A DNA stretch of 5,559 bases from Pseudomonadota bacterium. Its GTDB lineage: Bacteria; Pseudomonadota; Alphaproteobacteria; Rhizobiales; Xanthobacteraceae. Positions within the stretch are counted from its first letter, which is position 1. Each line of letters begins with the position of its first letter. Under the pieces are notes generated by a model. The model worked only from the letters and a program-made list of their open reading frames with translations, was not told where the DNA came from and searched no databases. The DNA is taken from assembly GCA_021823875.1 (NCBI GenBank), contig JAKAMD010000246.1:1-5559 (forward strand), written 5' to 3'. A program made the position numbers and the translations under genes. This document shows, one piece after another, positions 1 through 5,559 of this stretch.

Positions 1-732
1 GACCTCATCGCCGGCGGACGCCTGCAACTTGGCATCAGCCGCGGCTCGCCCGAGCAGGTGATCGATGGATGGCGCTACTTCGGTTACGTCCCGCCCGAGG
101 GGATGACCGACGCCGACATGGCGCGGCGCCACGCCGAGGTTTTTCTCGACGTGATCCGCGGCGAGGGCTTCGCCAAGCCGAACCCGCGGCCGATGTTTCC
201 GAACCCGTCCGGCCTCTTACGCCTGGAGCCTTATTCGGAGGGCCTGCGCGAGCGCATCTGGTGGGGCGCCGGCACCAACGCCACCGCGGAATGGGCAGCG
301 CAACTCGGCATGAACCTGCAAAGCTCAACGCTCAAGATCGACGAGAGCGGCAAGCCGTTCCATGTCCAGCAGGCCGAGCAGATCCGGCTCTACCGCGCGG
401 CCTGGAAAGAGGCCGGGCACACGCGCACGCCGCGGGTCTCGGTCTCGCGCAGCATCTTCGCCCTGGTGGACGGCCGCGACCGCATGTATTTCGGGCGCGG
501 CGGTGAAGAGGGCGACCAGATCGGCATGCTCAGCGAAACGGAACGCGCGATTTTCGGCCGCAGCTACGCCGCCGAGCCGGACGCGCTGATCGAGCAGCTC
601 AAGCAGGACGAAGCGATTGCCGAGGCCGATACGTTGCTCTTGACGGTGCCCAATCAGCTCGGCGTCGACTACAACGCCCACGTCATCGAGGCGATCCTCA
701 AGCACATCGCCCCGGGGCTTGGCTGGCGCTGA
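1..732 (+). CDS. LLM class flavin-dependent oxidoreductase, C-terminal part (5' end outside window)
   Basis: The reading frame is open from the first base and ends at TGA 730-732, giving 243 visible residues; the true start lies to the left. The visible N-terminal stretch GGRLQLGISRGSPEQ (residues 5-19) is the kind of conserved strand-loop seen in luciferase-like monooxygenases, flavin (FMN or F420)-dependent TIM-barrel enzymes. Other family-like stretches are RIWWGAGTNATAEWAAQLGMN around residues 85-105, PRVSVSRSIF near 144-153, and ADTLLLTVPNQLGVDYNAHVIE near 210-231, close to the usual C-terminal end of the barrel. Family members are commonly about 330-360 residues, so perhaps a third is missing. 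The substrate cannot be told from sequence; the family covers alkanal, alkanesulfonate and many unknown oxidations, usually with a separate reductase. It converges on recN and looks functionally unrelated to the division cluster. The family call is firm; the exact reaction is unknown. Confidence 0.85.
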   Translation, partial: DLIAGGRLQLGISRGSPEQVIDGWRYFGYVPPEGMTDADMARRHAEVFLDVIRGEGFAKPNPRPMFPNPSGLLRLEPYSEGLRERIWWGAGTNATAEWAAQLGMNLQSSTLKIDESGKPFHVQQAEQIRLYRAAWKEAGHTRTPRVSVSRSIFALVDGRDRMYFGRGGEEGDQIGMLSETERAIFGRSYAAEPDALIEQLKQDEAIAEADTLLLTVPNQLGVDYNAHVIEAILKHIAPGLGWR

Positions 733-748
733 CCGGGCAATTCATTGC

Positions 749-790
749 GTCATTCCGGGACGCGAGCGCAGCGAGCGAACCCGGAACGAC
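749..790. repeat. REP-like palindromic intergenic repeat
   Basis: An 11-base arm GTCATTCCGGG (749-759) faces CCCGGAACGAC (780-790). They pair at 10 of 11 positions around a 20-base GC-rich centre rich in GCGAGCG-type words. Short dyads of this CATTCCGGG...CCCGGAA type are, from general knowledge, scattered in many copies between genes of Bradyrhizobium-like genomes. It fills most of the 67-bp gap between two convergent genes, where the transcript hairpin could slow or end transcription from either side. No T-tract follows immediately on either strand, so it is not a classical intrinsic terminator. Confidence 0.65.
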
Positions 791-799
791 GGGGTTATT

Positions 800-2470
800 T
801 CAACTGGCCTGCTTGATCAGCCGCTCGGCGGCGGCGCGCGCTTCGGCGGTAATCTCGGCGCCGGCCAGCATGCGGGCGATCTCCTCGCGGCGGTGGTCGG
901 CGGCGACCTCGGTCACGCGGGTGGCGACGCGCTTTCCCTTGTCGAGCGTATCCTTGCTGATGACGTAATGGCGGTCGGCGCGCGCGGCCACCTGCGGCGC
1001 ATGGGTGACCGCCAGCACCTGCACGCCACGTCCTAGCTTGGCGAGGCGCACGCCGATGGCGTCGGCCACGGCACCGCCGACGCCGGTGTCGATCTCGTCG
1101 AACACCAGGGTCGGTGCCGAACCGCGGTCGGCCAGCACCACCTTCAGCGCCAACAGGAAGCGCGCCAGTTCGCCGCCGGACGCGACCTTCATCAGCGGCC
1201 CCGGCCGCGTGCCCGGATTGGTCTGCACCCAGAACTCGACCCGGTCGATGCCGTTCGGCCCGGCGGAGCTCGCATCGCTATCGATCTGCGTGGAGAACTT
1301 CGCGCGCTCGAGCTTGAGCGGTTTCAGCTCGCCATTGACCGCCTTGTCGAGCGCGGCGCCCGCCTTGATGCGCGCTTTGGAGAGCGCGTCGGCGGCCTTG
1401 CGATAGATCGCATCGGCTTCCTTGGCGGCCGCTTCCAGCGCCTTGAGCTGGTCCTCGCCGGCATCGATCAGCGCAATATCAGCTTTGTATTTGCGCGCCA
1501 GCGCGGCGAGATCGTCGACCGGCACGTTGTATTTGCGTGCCGCCGCGCGTAGCGCGAACAGCCGCTCCTCGATGCGCTCCATCTCGGCCGGATCGTAATC
1601 GGCGGCGGCGAGCGCTGCTTCCAGATGCGCGCGGGTTTCTTCCAGCGCGTTGATCGCGGCATCGAGCGATTTTACCGCCGGTTCGATCAGCGTCGGCGCC
1701 TGCGGCTGCCGCCGCTCCAGCCGGCGGATGGCGCCCGACAACGCCGGCACCGCGGAATGATTGCCGGCCAGCGCTTCGTAGGCGTCGCGCAGATCCTCCG
1801 CCACCTTCTCCGCCTGCATCATGGCGGTGCGGCGCGTCGCCAGCTGGGTCTCCTCGCCGGCCTGCGGCGCGAGCTTGCTTAGTTCGTCGACCGCGTGGCG
1901 CAGCCAGTCGCCTTCCTGCCTGGCGCGCGCGACCGCGGCGCGATGCGCTTCGGCTGCGGCTTCCGTTTCGCGGCGCGCGTCCCACAGCATCTCGACCTTG
2001 GCGGCATCCCTCTCCAAGCTGCCGAAAGCGTCGAGCAGCCGGCGATGGGTGGCGGCATCCACCAAGGCACGATCGTCGTGCTGGCCGTGGATCTCGACCA
2101 GCGCCCCGCCCAATTGCTTCAACACCTGCACGCTGACCGGCTGGTCGTTGACGAAGGCGCGAGTGCGCCCGTCGGCGAACTGCACGCGGCGCAGGATCAG
2201 GTCGTCCTCGGACGGAATGTCGTTGGCCTTCAGGATTGCGCGGGCCGGGTGGTTGCGGGCGACGTCGAACACGGCCGTCACCTGCCCCTGCTCCTGACCG
2301 TGGCGCACCAGGGCCTGGTCGCCGCGCCCGCCCAGCGCCAAGGCAAAAGCGTCGAGCAGGATCGACTTGCCGGCACCGGTTTCGCCGGTCAGCACGGCGA
2401 GGCCGTCGGCAAAATCGATGTCGAGCCGGTCGATCAGGACGATGTCGCGGATCGAAAGTCGGGAGAGCAT
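800..2470 (-). CDS. recN: DNA repair protein RecN
   Basis: RecN is a cytoplasmic SMC-like ATPase that acts early in recombinational repair of double-strand breaks, holding DNA and helping RecA. The 556-residue product is the usual full length. Visible motifs: Walker A GETGAGKS at residues 29-36; Q-loop region VEIHGQHD at 125-132; a long Ala/Glu/Arg-rich helical middle (about 150-375) that fits the short coiled coil; ABC signature VASGGELAR at 429-437; Walker B TLVFDEID at 454-461, with catalytic Glu459; and the switch His490 in AVTHAPQVAA. No key residue is missing. The start is ATG 2468-2470, giving MLSRLSIRDIVLI, the normal RecN N-terminus; no good Shine-Dalgarno sequence is visible upstream. 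Only 25 bp separate the start codon from a palindromic repeat, so its promoter lies in the repeat, in that short stretch, or upstream with bamD. No LexA box was recognised. Convergent with the oxidoreductase gene. Confidence 0.97.
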   Translation of the reverse strand: MLSRLSIRDIVLIDRLDIDFADGLAVLTGETGAGKSILLDAFALALGGRGDQALVRHGQEQGQVTAVFDVARNHPARAILKANDIPSEDDLILRRVQFADGRTRAFVNDQPVSVQVLKQLGGALVEIHGQHDDRALVDAATHRRLLDAFGSLERDAAKVEMLWDARRETEAAAEAHRAAVARARQEGDWLRHAVDELSKLAPQAGEETQLATRRTAMMQAEKVAEDLRDAYEALAGNHSAVPALSGAIRRLERRQPQAPTLIEPAVKSLDAAINALEETRAHLEAALAAADYDPAEMERIEERLFALRAAARKYNVPVDDLAALARKYKADIALIDAGEDQLKALEAAAKEADAIYRKAADALSKARIKAGAALDKAVNGELKPLKLERAKFSTQIDSDASSAGPNGIDRVEFWVQTNPGTRPGPLMKVASGGELARFLLALKVVLADRGSAPTLVFDEIDTGVGGAVADAIGVRLAKLGRGVQVLAVTHAPQVAARADRHYVISKDTLDKGKRVATRVTEVAADHRREEIARMLAGAEITAEARAAAERLIKQAS

Positions 2471-2495
2471 GCAGCGCGCAAGTCCAACAAGGCCT

Positions 2496-2619
2496 CGTCA
2501 TGCCCGGACTTGTTCCGGGCATCCACGCCTTTCCGATTCGGCATCTTTAAAGACGTTGATGGCCGGCACAAGGTCCATGCTCGGACCGGCGAAGCCGGAC
2601 CCGAGTGCCGGCCATGACG
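2496..2619. repeat. composite palindromic repeat (BIME/MITE-like), about 124 bp
   Basis: The ends are perfect 7-bp inverted repeats, CGTCATG (2496-2502) and CATGACG (2613-2619). Inside are three further dyads. The first is a perfect 9-bp hairpin, ATGCCCGGA (2500-2508) with TCCGGGCAT (2514-2522), loop CTTGT. The second is a 10-bp palindrome TCTTTAAAGA (2544-2553) at the centre. The third is a perfect 11-bp stem, ATGGCCGGCAC (2559-2569) with GTGCCGGCCAT (2605-2615), enclosing CTCGG/CCGAG and CCGGC-GAA-GCCGG. The words CATGCCCGG...CCGGGCATCCACG and GGCCGG...CCATGACG are known to me as a widespread alphaproteobacterial intergenic repeat, often mistranslated in databases as peptides such as VMPGLVPGIHA or MPGTSPGMT; both appear here in shadow frames. 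It sits between bamD and recN and may stabilise or attenuate the transcript. Confidence 0.8.
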
Positions 2620-2646
2620 CTGTGAGTCGGCGGCAGGCCGGAACCG

Positions 2647-3579
2647 TCAGCCCAGCCCGATCCCCTTGAAGGCCTTGCTGATCCAGGAGCCCTTGTCTTC
2701 CCTGGGCTCGACGCCGCCGCTCTTCACCAGCTGGTAGGCGTGCTTGTACCAGGTGCTATCGGGGAAATTGTGCCCGAGCACGGCGGCCGCAGTCTGCGCT
2801 TCGTTGACGATGCCGAGCGCCATATAGGCCTCGGTCAGCCGTTCGAGCGCTTCCTCGACCTCGCGCGTGGTCTGGTACTTGGTGACCACGACTTTGAAGC
2901 GGTTGATGGCGCCCGTGTAGTCCTTGTGGCGCAGGTAATAGCGGCCGACCTGCATCTCCTTGCCAGCGAGTTGATCGCGCGCGACTTCGATCTTCTGCTT
3001 GGCGGAATGGGCGTAATCGCTGTTGGGATACTTCTGGGCCACCTCTTCAAGCGCCGTCAGCGCCTTTTCGGTGTCGGCCTGGTCGCGGGTGACGTCGGGA
3101 ATCTGGTCGTAATAGGAGGCGGCGATCAGATATTGCGCATAGGCGGCATCCGAACTGCCGGGATGCAGCGTCATGTAGCGCTTGGCCGCGGTGATGCACT
3201 CGGTGTAGGAGCCGATCGAATAATAGGCATAGGCCGACATGATCAGCGCCTTGCGTGCCCATTCCGAATAGGGATGCTGGCGGTCGACCTCCTCGAACTT
3301 CGCCACCGCCTTGCGCCCGTCGTGTCGGACGTTGAGCAGGTAGAGGCCTTCGTTATAGAGCTTGTCGGCCGGGGCGTCGGGCGCCGTGTGGTCTTTGGGT
3401 CCGAAGAAATCGATGCTCGAGCAGGCGCCGAGGCTCACCGCCAGCAGCAGCATGGCAAGGCCGCGCGCAACGCGGCGGCCGGCGCGCGATGGCGCGACAG
3501 CGGGAACCGGCTCGGGCGAAGCCTTGGTCAATGCGATATCCCCCACGCGGTCCCCCCGGTACAAGCGCAAGCAGTGCAC
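2647..3579 (-). CDS. bamD: Outer membrane protein assembly factor BamD (ComL lipoprotein)
   Basis: BamD is the essential lipoprotein of the BAM complex; it binds BamA at the periplasmic face of the outer membrane and helps insert beta-barrel proteins. The 310-residue product has a basic n-region (SRAGRRVARG, 31-40), a hydrophobic core (LAMLLLAVSL, 41-50) and a lipobox LGAC with the lipidated Cys53. Five TPR-like helical pairs follow, roughly residues 72-105, 109-142, 146-190, 208-240 and 244-282. Typical BamD stretches are PADKLYNEGLYLL, VDRQHPYSEWARK, YAQYLIAASYYDQIPD, VEEALERLTEAYMALG and LGHNFPDSTWYK. The listed start is GTG 3577-3579, preceded at once by GGGGGTGA. A second in-frame GTG at 3544-3546 (residue 12) follows GGGGGGA at better spacing and gives a more usual 41-residue signal region. 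Family identity is certain; the start is not. It lies 112 bp downstream of lpxC and probably shares its transcript, although a promoter in that gap cannot be excluded. Confidence 0.96.
   Translation of the reverse strand: MHCLRLYRGDRVGDIALTKASPEPVPAVAPSRAGRRVARGLAMLLLAVSLGACSSIDFFGPKDHTAPDAPADKLYNEGLYLLNVRHDGRKAVAKFEEVDRQHPYSEWARKALIMSAYAYYSIGSYTECITAAKRYMTLHPGSSDAAYAQYLIAASYYDQIPDVTRDQADTEKALTALEEVAQKYPNSDYAHSAKQKIEVARDQLAGKEMQVGRYYLRHKDYTGAINRFKVVVTKYQTTREVEEALERLTEAYMALGIVNEAQTAAAVLGHNFPDSTWYKHAYQLVKSGGVEPREDKGSWISKAFKGIGLG
3544..3552 (-). promoter_or_regulatory. alternative bamD start (GTG) and adjacent end of its ribosome binding site
   Basis: On the minus strand the sequence reads CGGGGGGACCGCGTG; the GTG at 3544-3546 is in frame with bamD at residue 12, and the G-run just upstream (about 3551-3556) is a good purine-rich Shine-Dalgarno candidate at 5 bases' spacing. 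The upstream GTG (3577-3579) also has a GGGGGTGA, but it nearly touches the start codon. Starting here puts the lipidated Cys at residue 42. I cannot decide between the two from sequence alone. Confidence 0.4.
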
Positions 3580-3691
3580 GTCACCCCCGACGCTATGCCG
3601 GTGTAGACGAAAAAATGCGGCTGCGCCAAGCGCTAAGCGGACATTCGGCCGGGATTAAGGCGGGGGCGCCACGCCGGAAACAGGCGGGTTT
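3580..3691. other. lpxC-bamD intergenic spacer
   Basis: These 112 bp hold no gene. On the minus strand there is a small GCGC-TTG-GCGC dyad followed, after seven bases, by a run of six T (about 3610-3615 on the + strand as A). The gap is too long and the stem too short for a convincing terminator. A TTGGCG / TCTACA pair with 16-base spacing lies in the same place and could be a weak promoter for bamD. Neither is strong enough to call on its own. Confidence 0.4.
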
Positions 3692-4645
3692 TCAGGAGCG
3701 TTCGGGGCCGTAAGCGGGCACGGCCACGCCGGCACCGATATTGACTCGGCTGCGAGCACGGCGCGGGGCTTCCGCAAATTCCACCACGCGCCAAGCGCTG
3801 GTGTCAGCCATCAGCGCCGAAAGCACCGCATGGTTCAGCTTGTGGCCGCCGCGCACAGTCCGGTAAGCCGCCAGCAGCGGCTGGCCGGCCAGCGCCAGAT
3901 CGCCGATCGCATCCAGCACCTTATGGCGCACGAATTCGTCGGGATAGCGCAAGCCGTCCGGATTGAGCACGCGGTCTTCGGTCACCACCAGCGTGTTCTC
4001 GAACGAAGCGCCGAGCGCATAGCCCGCGCTCCACAAGCTGGACACGTCCTTCATGAAGCCGAAAGTGCGGGCCCGCGCGATCTCGCGGCGGAAGCTGTCC
4101 GGCTCGACATCGAGCGCGAGCGCCTGATGGCCGATCAGCGGATGGTCGAAATCGATCTCGGCTTCGACACGGAAGCCATGCTCGTAGGGACGCAGTTCGC
4201 CGAGGGAGTTGCCGCGGACGACCCGCACCGGCTTAAGCACTTCAATGTAGCGGCGCGGCTGCGCGCGGTCGGTGAGGCCGGCCTGATCGATGGCATCGAT
4301 AAAGGGCGCGGCGCTGCCGTCCATGATCGGCACTTCCGGTCCGTCCATCTCGACGACGACGTTGTCGACGTTCAGCCCGCGCAGCGCGGCCAAGAGATGT
4401 TCGGCGGTGGAACACAGCGGCCCCTGGGCGTCGCCCAAGACCGTCGCAAATTCGGTGGCGGTGACAGCGCGAACATCGGCGCGAATTTCACGCTCGATCG
4501 TGCCCTCGGCATTGACGCGCTGGAAGATGATGCCCGCGTCGTCGTCGGCCGGGTACAAGGTGAGCGTGACAGGCGCCCCGGAATGAACCCCAATGCCGGA
4601 CACGGCAATGTGTTCGCGGAGCGTCGTTTGCTTGGCGCCTTTCAT
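3692..4645 (-). CDS. lpxC: UDP-3-O-acyl-N-acetylglucosamine deacetylase LpxC
   Basis: LpxC is the cytosolic zinc enzyme that removes the N-acetyl group from UDP-3-O-acyl-GlcNAc, the committed step of lipid A synthesis. The 317-residue product has the usual length and all catalytic parts. The N-terminal domain opens with KQTTLREHIAVSGIGVHSG. STAEHLLAAL holds general base Glu82 and zinc ligand His83. MDGSAAPFIDAI lies at 108-119. RTFGFMKD at 193-200 and FENTLVVTEDRVLNPDGLRYPDEF at 215-238 are typical. RHKVLDAIGDLAL has zinc ligands His241 and Asp245, and GGHKLNHAVL carries the catalytic-site His268. The C-terminal tail (ending AVPAYGPERS) does not resemble the E. coli tail that is recognised for FtsH degradation, so turnover may be controlled differently. 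The start is ATG 4643-4645, giving the normal MKxxxQTTLR opening, but no Shine-Dalgarno is evident. It follows ftsZ after a 452-bp gap and precedes bamD on the same strand. Confidence 0.98.
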   Translation of the reverse strand: MKGAKQTTLREHIAVSGIGVHSGAPVTLTLYPADDDAGIIFQRVNAEGTIEREIRADVRAVTATEFATVLGDAQGPLCSTAEHLLAALRGLNVDNVVVEMDGPEVPIMDGSAAPFIDAIDQAGLTDRAQPRRYIEVLKPVRVVRGNSLGELRPYEHGFRVEAEIDFDHPLIGHQALALDVEPDSFRREIARARTFGFMKDVSSLWSAGYALGASFENTLVVTEDRVLNPDGLRYPDEFVRHKVLDAIGDLALAGQPLLAAYRTVRGGHKLNHAVLSALMADTSAWRVVEFAEAPRRARSRVNIGAGVAVPAYGPERS

Positions 4646-4664
4646 CGAATTCGTCGAACCCGTG

Positions 4665-4695
4665 TTCGCGGTCCAAGACTTCGCGGTCCAAGACT
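4665..4695. repeat. 15-bp tandem duplication in the lpxC leader
   Basis: The 16-base word TTCGCGGTCCAAGACT occurs at 4665-4680 and again at 4680-4695, sharing one base, so the unit is exactly 15 bp repeated twice with no mismatch. It lies 20-50 bases upstream of the lpxC start codon, on the transcribed leader side. It may be a recent slippage duplication or a doubled protein or RNA binding site; the sequence alone does not say. Confidence 0.9.
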
Positions 4696-4960
4696 CGGCC
4701 GCGCAATCCCCACTGGCAGCTCCTTACCGGAGCCACAATTTGGCCTTCACTTCCGTGACCGTCCAAAGCGTCGGACGACACTCCCCCAGGGCCGAAAAGC
4801 CCCTTCGCGTCTGCAACTTAGGCCAGGGACCGGCTGTTCTCCAACTCACGCTTTCTTACTGACTGTTACTCTTTTCTGCCGCATTTACCGCGATTTCGAA
4901 CGAGGAATTTCAGGGCCAGGCTCGACCAGCAATCAAAAGGACCCTGCCCGCTTGGCTGTC

Positions 4961-4984
4961 GCCGATCCTCAAATCATGATCGGC
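4961..4984. other. small inverted repeat next to the CtrA-type site
   Basis: GCCGATC (4961-4967) and GATCGGC (4978-4984) form a perfect 7-bp stem with a 10-base loop, five bases from the TTAA-N7-TTAA motif. It could be an operator dyad or an RNA hairpin in a minus-strand leader. No T-tract follows on either strand, so it is unlikely to be a terminator. Confidence 0.45.
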
Positions 4985-4989
4985 CGTGC

Positions 4990-5004
4990 TTAAAAACTAT
5001 TTAA
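4990..5004. promoter_or_regulatory. putative CtrA binding site (TTAA-N7-TTAA)
   Basis: TTAA at 4990-4993 and TTAA at 5001-5004 are separated by exactly seven bases, matching the established consensus for CtrA, the alphaproteobacterial cell-cycle response regulator. It lies in the only strongly AT-rich island of the window (about 4990-5025), beside ftsZ; division genes are known CtrA targets in Caulobacter and relatives. The core reads the same on both strands, so it could act on a minus-strand promoter for lpxC or on a + strand promoter leading to the terminator at 5054-5081 (a TATCTT at 5010-5015 is a possible -10). The third base group of the strongest sites, TTAAC, is not present. Confidence 0.5.
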
Positions 5005-5053
5005 ATCAATATCTTACTGAGAATTTCGACGCATCGAGAGGCTGGCCGGATGG

Positions 5054-5081
5054 CCCCGCCGCGGTGAGCGGCGGGGTTTTT
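5054..5081 (+). terminator. intrinsic terminator facing the + strand
   Basis: CCCCGCCGC (5054-5062) pairs perfectly with GCGGCGGGG (5068-5076) around a GGTGA loop, followed at once by five T (5077-5081). This is a textbook rho-independent terminator for + strand transcription. On the minus strand, the direction of ftsZ, the hairpin is preceded by A's and followed by GGCCATCC without a U-tract, so it would be a poor terminator for ftsZ itself. No + strand gene ends here, which suggests an unannotated RNA or a block to antisense reading into ftsZ. Confidence 0.7.
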
Positions 5082-5097
5082 CGCATTAACGGGCCGG

Positions 5098-5559
5098 TTA
5101 ATTGGCCTGGCGCCGCAGGAAGGCTGGGATGTCGAGTTGATCCTCTTCCGGCGAATTATGCACAGGCGCGTTACGGCCATGCGGATCGAGACCCTGCGGG
5201 CCGGTGCGGCGGGCATAATCCGATACCGCCTCGCCCGGCCGGTCTTCCGACGCGCGCGCGGCCGGCCGTGCCGGCCGCACGAATTGCGGCGGCGGGCCTT
5301 GCACCGCCCGCGGCGGCTGCGGCGCTTCCTCGCTTTCGCCGCGGCGGCCGAGCCCAACCTGCGCCAGCCGCTGCATCAGCGACAGGCGCTGCTTTTCCGG
5401 CTGATTGTCGCCGATTTCGTTGCCCCGCGCGCGGATTTCCGCCTGGGCCGGCAGCGGCAATTCGTCGATGCGCGGCATGCGCGGGGCGCGCGCGACGCGT
5501 TCGGCGGCCGGCGGGATGAAGGCCCTCGGCGGCGGCGCTTCGACCGGCAGGGCCGCCTC
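5098..5559 (-). CDS. ftsZ: Cell division protein FtsZ, C-terminal linker and tail (5' part outside window)
   Basis: FtsZ is the tubulin-like GTPase that polymerises into the cytokinetic ring. The window holds only the last 153 codons, open to the right edge and ending at TAA (5098-5100). The GTPase and activation domains, including the GGGTGTG tubulin signature, are outside. What is visible is a Pro/Ala/Arg-rich, presumably disordered linker (for example PPPRAFIPPAAERVARAPR) followed by the conserved C-terminal peptide EEDQLDIPAFLRRQAN. That peptide is the docking motif for membrane tethers and regulators such as FtsA, and DIPAFLRRQ is diagnostic for alphaproteobacterial FtsZ. The in-frame ATG at 5476-5478 is internal (MPRIDELPLP) and not the real start. 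The gene lies upstream of lpxC on the same strand, as is usual in this order, and has no minus-strand terminator of its own that I can see. Confidence 0.93.
   Translation of the reverse strand, partial: EAALPVEAPPPRAFIPPAAERVARAPRMPRIDELPLPAQAEIRARGNEIGDNQPEKQRLSLMQRLAQVGLGRRGESEEAPQPPRAVQGPPPQFVRPARPAARASEDRPGEAVSDYARRTGPQGLDPHGRNAPVHNSPEEDQLDIPAFLRRQAN

Larger units (their letters stand above)
4646..5097. other. 452-bp ftsZ-lpxC intergenic region
   Basis: No convincing protein gene lies here. From right to left, in the direction of the division genes, it holds: a + strand-facing terminator hairpin (5054-5081); an AT-rich island with a CtrA-type site (4990-5004); a small 7-bp stem, GCCGATC/GATCGGC (4961-4984); a weak minus-strand promoter candidate TTGATT-N18-TGAAAT (4907-4936); a GCTCC/GGAGC mini-hairpin (4719-4733); and a 15-bp tandem duplication (4665-4695). 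If lpxC is transcribed from within this region, its leader would be up to about 300 bases. A + strand frame at 4593-4862 crosses into lpxC antisense and has no recognisable content. Confidence 0.6.

Noticed and set aside
1479..2522. 347-codon minus-strand frame overlapping recN in another frame
   Set aside because: It begins inside the palindromic repeat with the MPGTSPGMT peptide typical of mistranslated repeats and continues as an Arg/Gly-rich shadow of recN.
2740..3606. 288-codon + strand open frame antisense to bamD
   Set aside because: Shadow of bamD codon bias; the product is low-complexity in character and unlike any family, while bamD has a lipobox and TPRs.
3664..3692. Terminator-like GC dyad followed by TTTT at the 3' end of lpxC
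   Set aside because: Only a 4-bp stem (CGCC/GGCG) is formed, it faces the + strand, and the T-run is short; not convincing.
4693..4697. GANTC (CcrM methylation) sites near lpxC and in the repeat
   Set aside because: Single GANTC words occur by chance at this frequency; no cluster or fixed relation to a promoter is visible.
4593..4862. 89-codon + strand frame in the ftsZ-lpxC gap
   Set aside because: It starts inside lpxC on the opposite strand, includes the 15-bp duplication as FAVQD FAVQD, has no evident ribosome binding site and resembles nothing I know.
3830..4993. Long + strand open frame (387 codons) antisense to lpxC
   Set aside because: It is a mirror of the highly GC-rich lpxC coding sequence; the protein has no recognisable motif, and lpxC on the other strand is unambiguous.
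5086..5101. TTAA-N8-TTAA at the ftsZ stop codon as a second CtrA site
   Set aside because: The spacing is eight, not seven, and one half is made by the ftsZ stop codon; it is better described as an ATTAAC/GTTAAT inverted repeat of doubtful meaning.

Overview
The window is GC-rich chromosomal DNA from an alphaproteobacterium, most likely of the order Hyphomicrobiales (the Bradyrhizobium / Rhodopseudomonas / Xanthobacteraceae side). This rests on the gene order ftsZ-lpxC-bamD-recN, on protein sequences that read like members of that group, and on two kinds of dyad intergenic repeat familiar from those genomes. The genus cannot be fixed from the sequence alone.

Layout. Positions 1-732 (+ strand) hold the C-terminal 243 residues of a luciferase-like (LLM class) flavin-dependent oxidoreductase whose 5' end lies outside the window. 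It converges on recN (800-2470, -), and the 67-bp gap holds a short REP-like dyad. recN is separated from bamD (2647-3579, -) by 176 bp, 124 bp of which is a composite palindromic repeat. bamD follows lpxC (3692-4645, -) after 112 bp. A 452-bp gap then separates lpxC from the last 153 codons of ftsZ (5098-5559, -), which continues past the right edge.

The minus-strand genes form a division and envelope cluster. FtsZ builds the division ring. LpxC makes the committed step of lipid A synthesis. BamD is the lipoprotein partner of BamA in outer-membrane protein assembly. RecN is the SMC-like repair protein for double-strand breaks. Placing FtsZ beside the two envelope genes fits a need to add outer membrane as the cell divides. 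Whether the four genes share one transcript is not settled: the repeat before recN and the long ftsZ-lpxC gap both leave room for internal promoters.

All genes belong to well-known families, and I find no evidence of a new multi-gene system. The least explained part is the ftsZ-lpxC gap. It holds an AT-rich island with an exact TTAA-N7-TTAA match to the CtrA binding consensus, a small hairpin beside it, a 15-bp tandem duplication just upstream of lpxC, and an intrinsic terminator that faces the + strand although no + strand gene is visible there. That combination makes a small or antisense RNA and cell-cycle control of this junction reasonable hypotheses.
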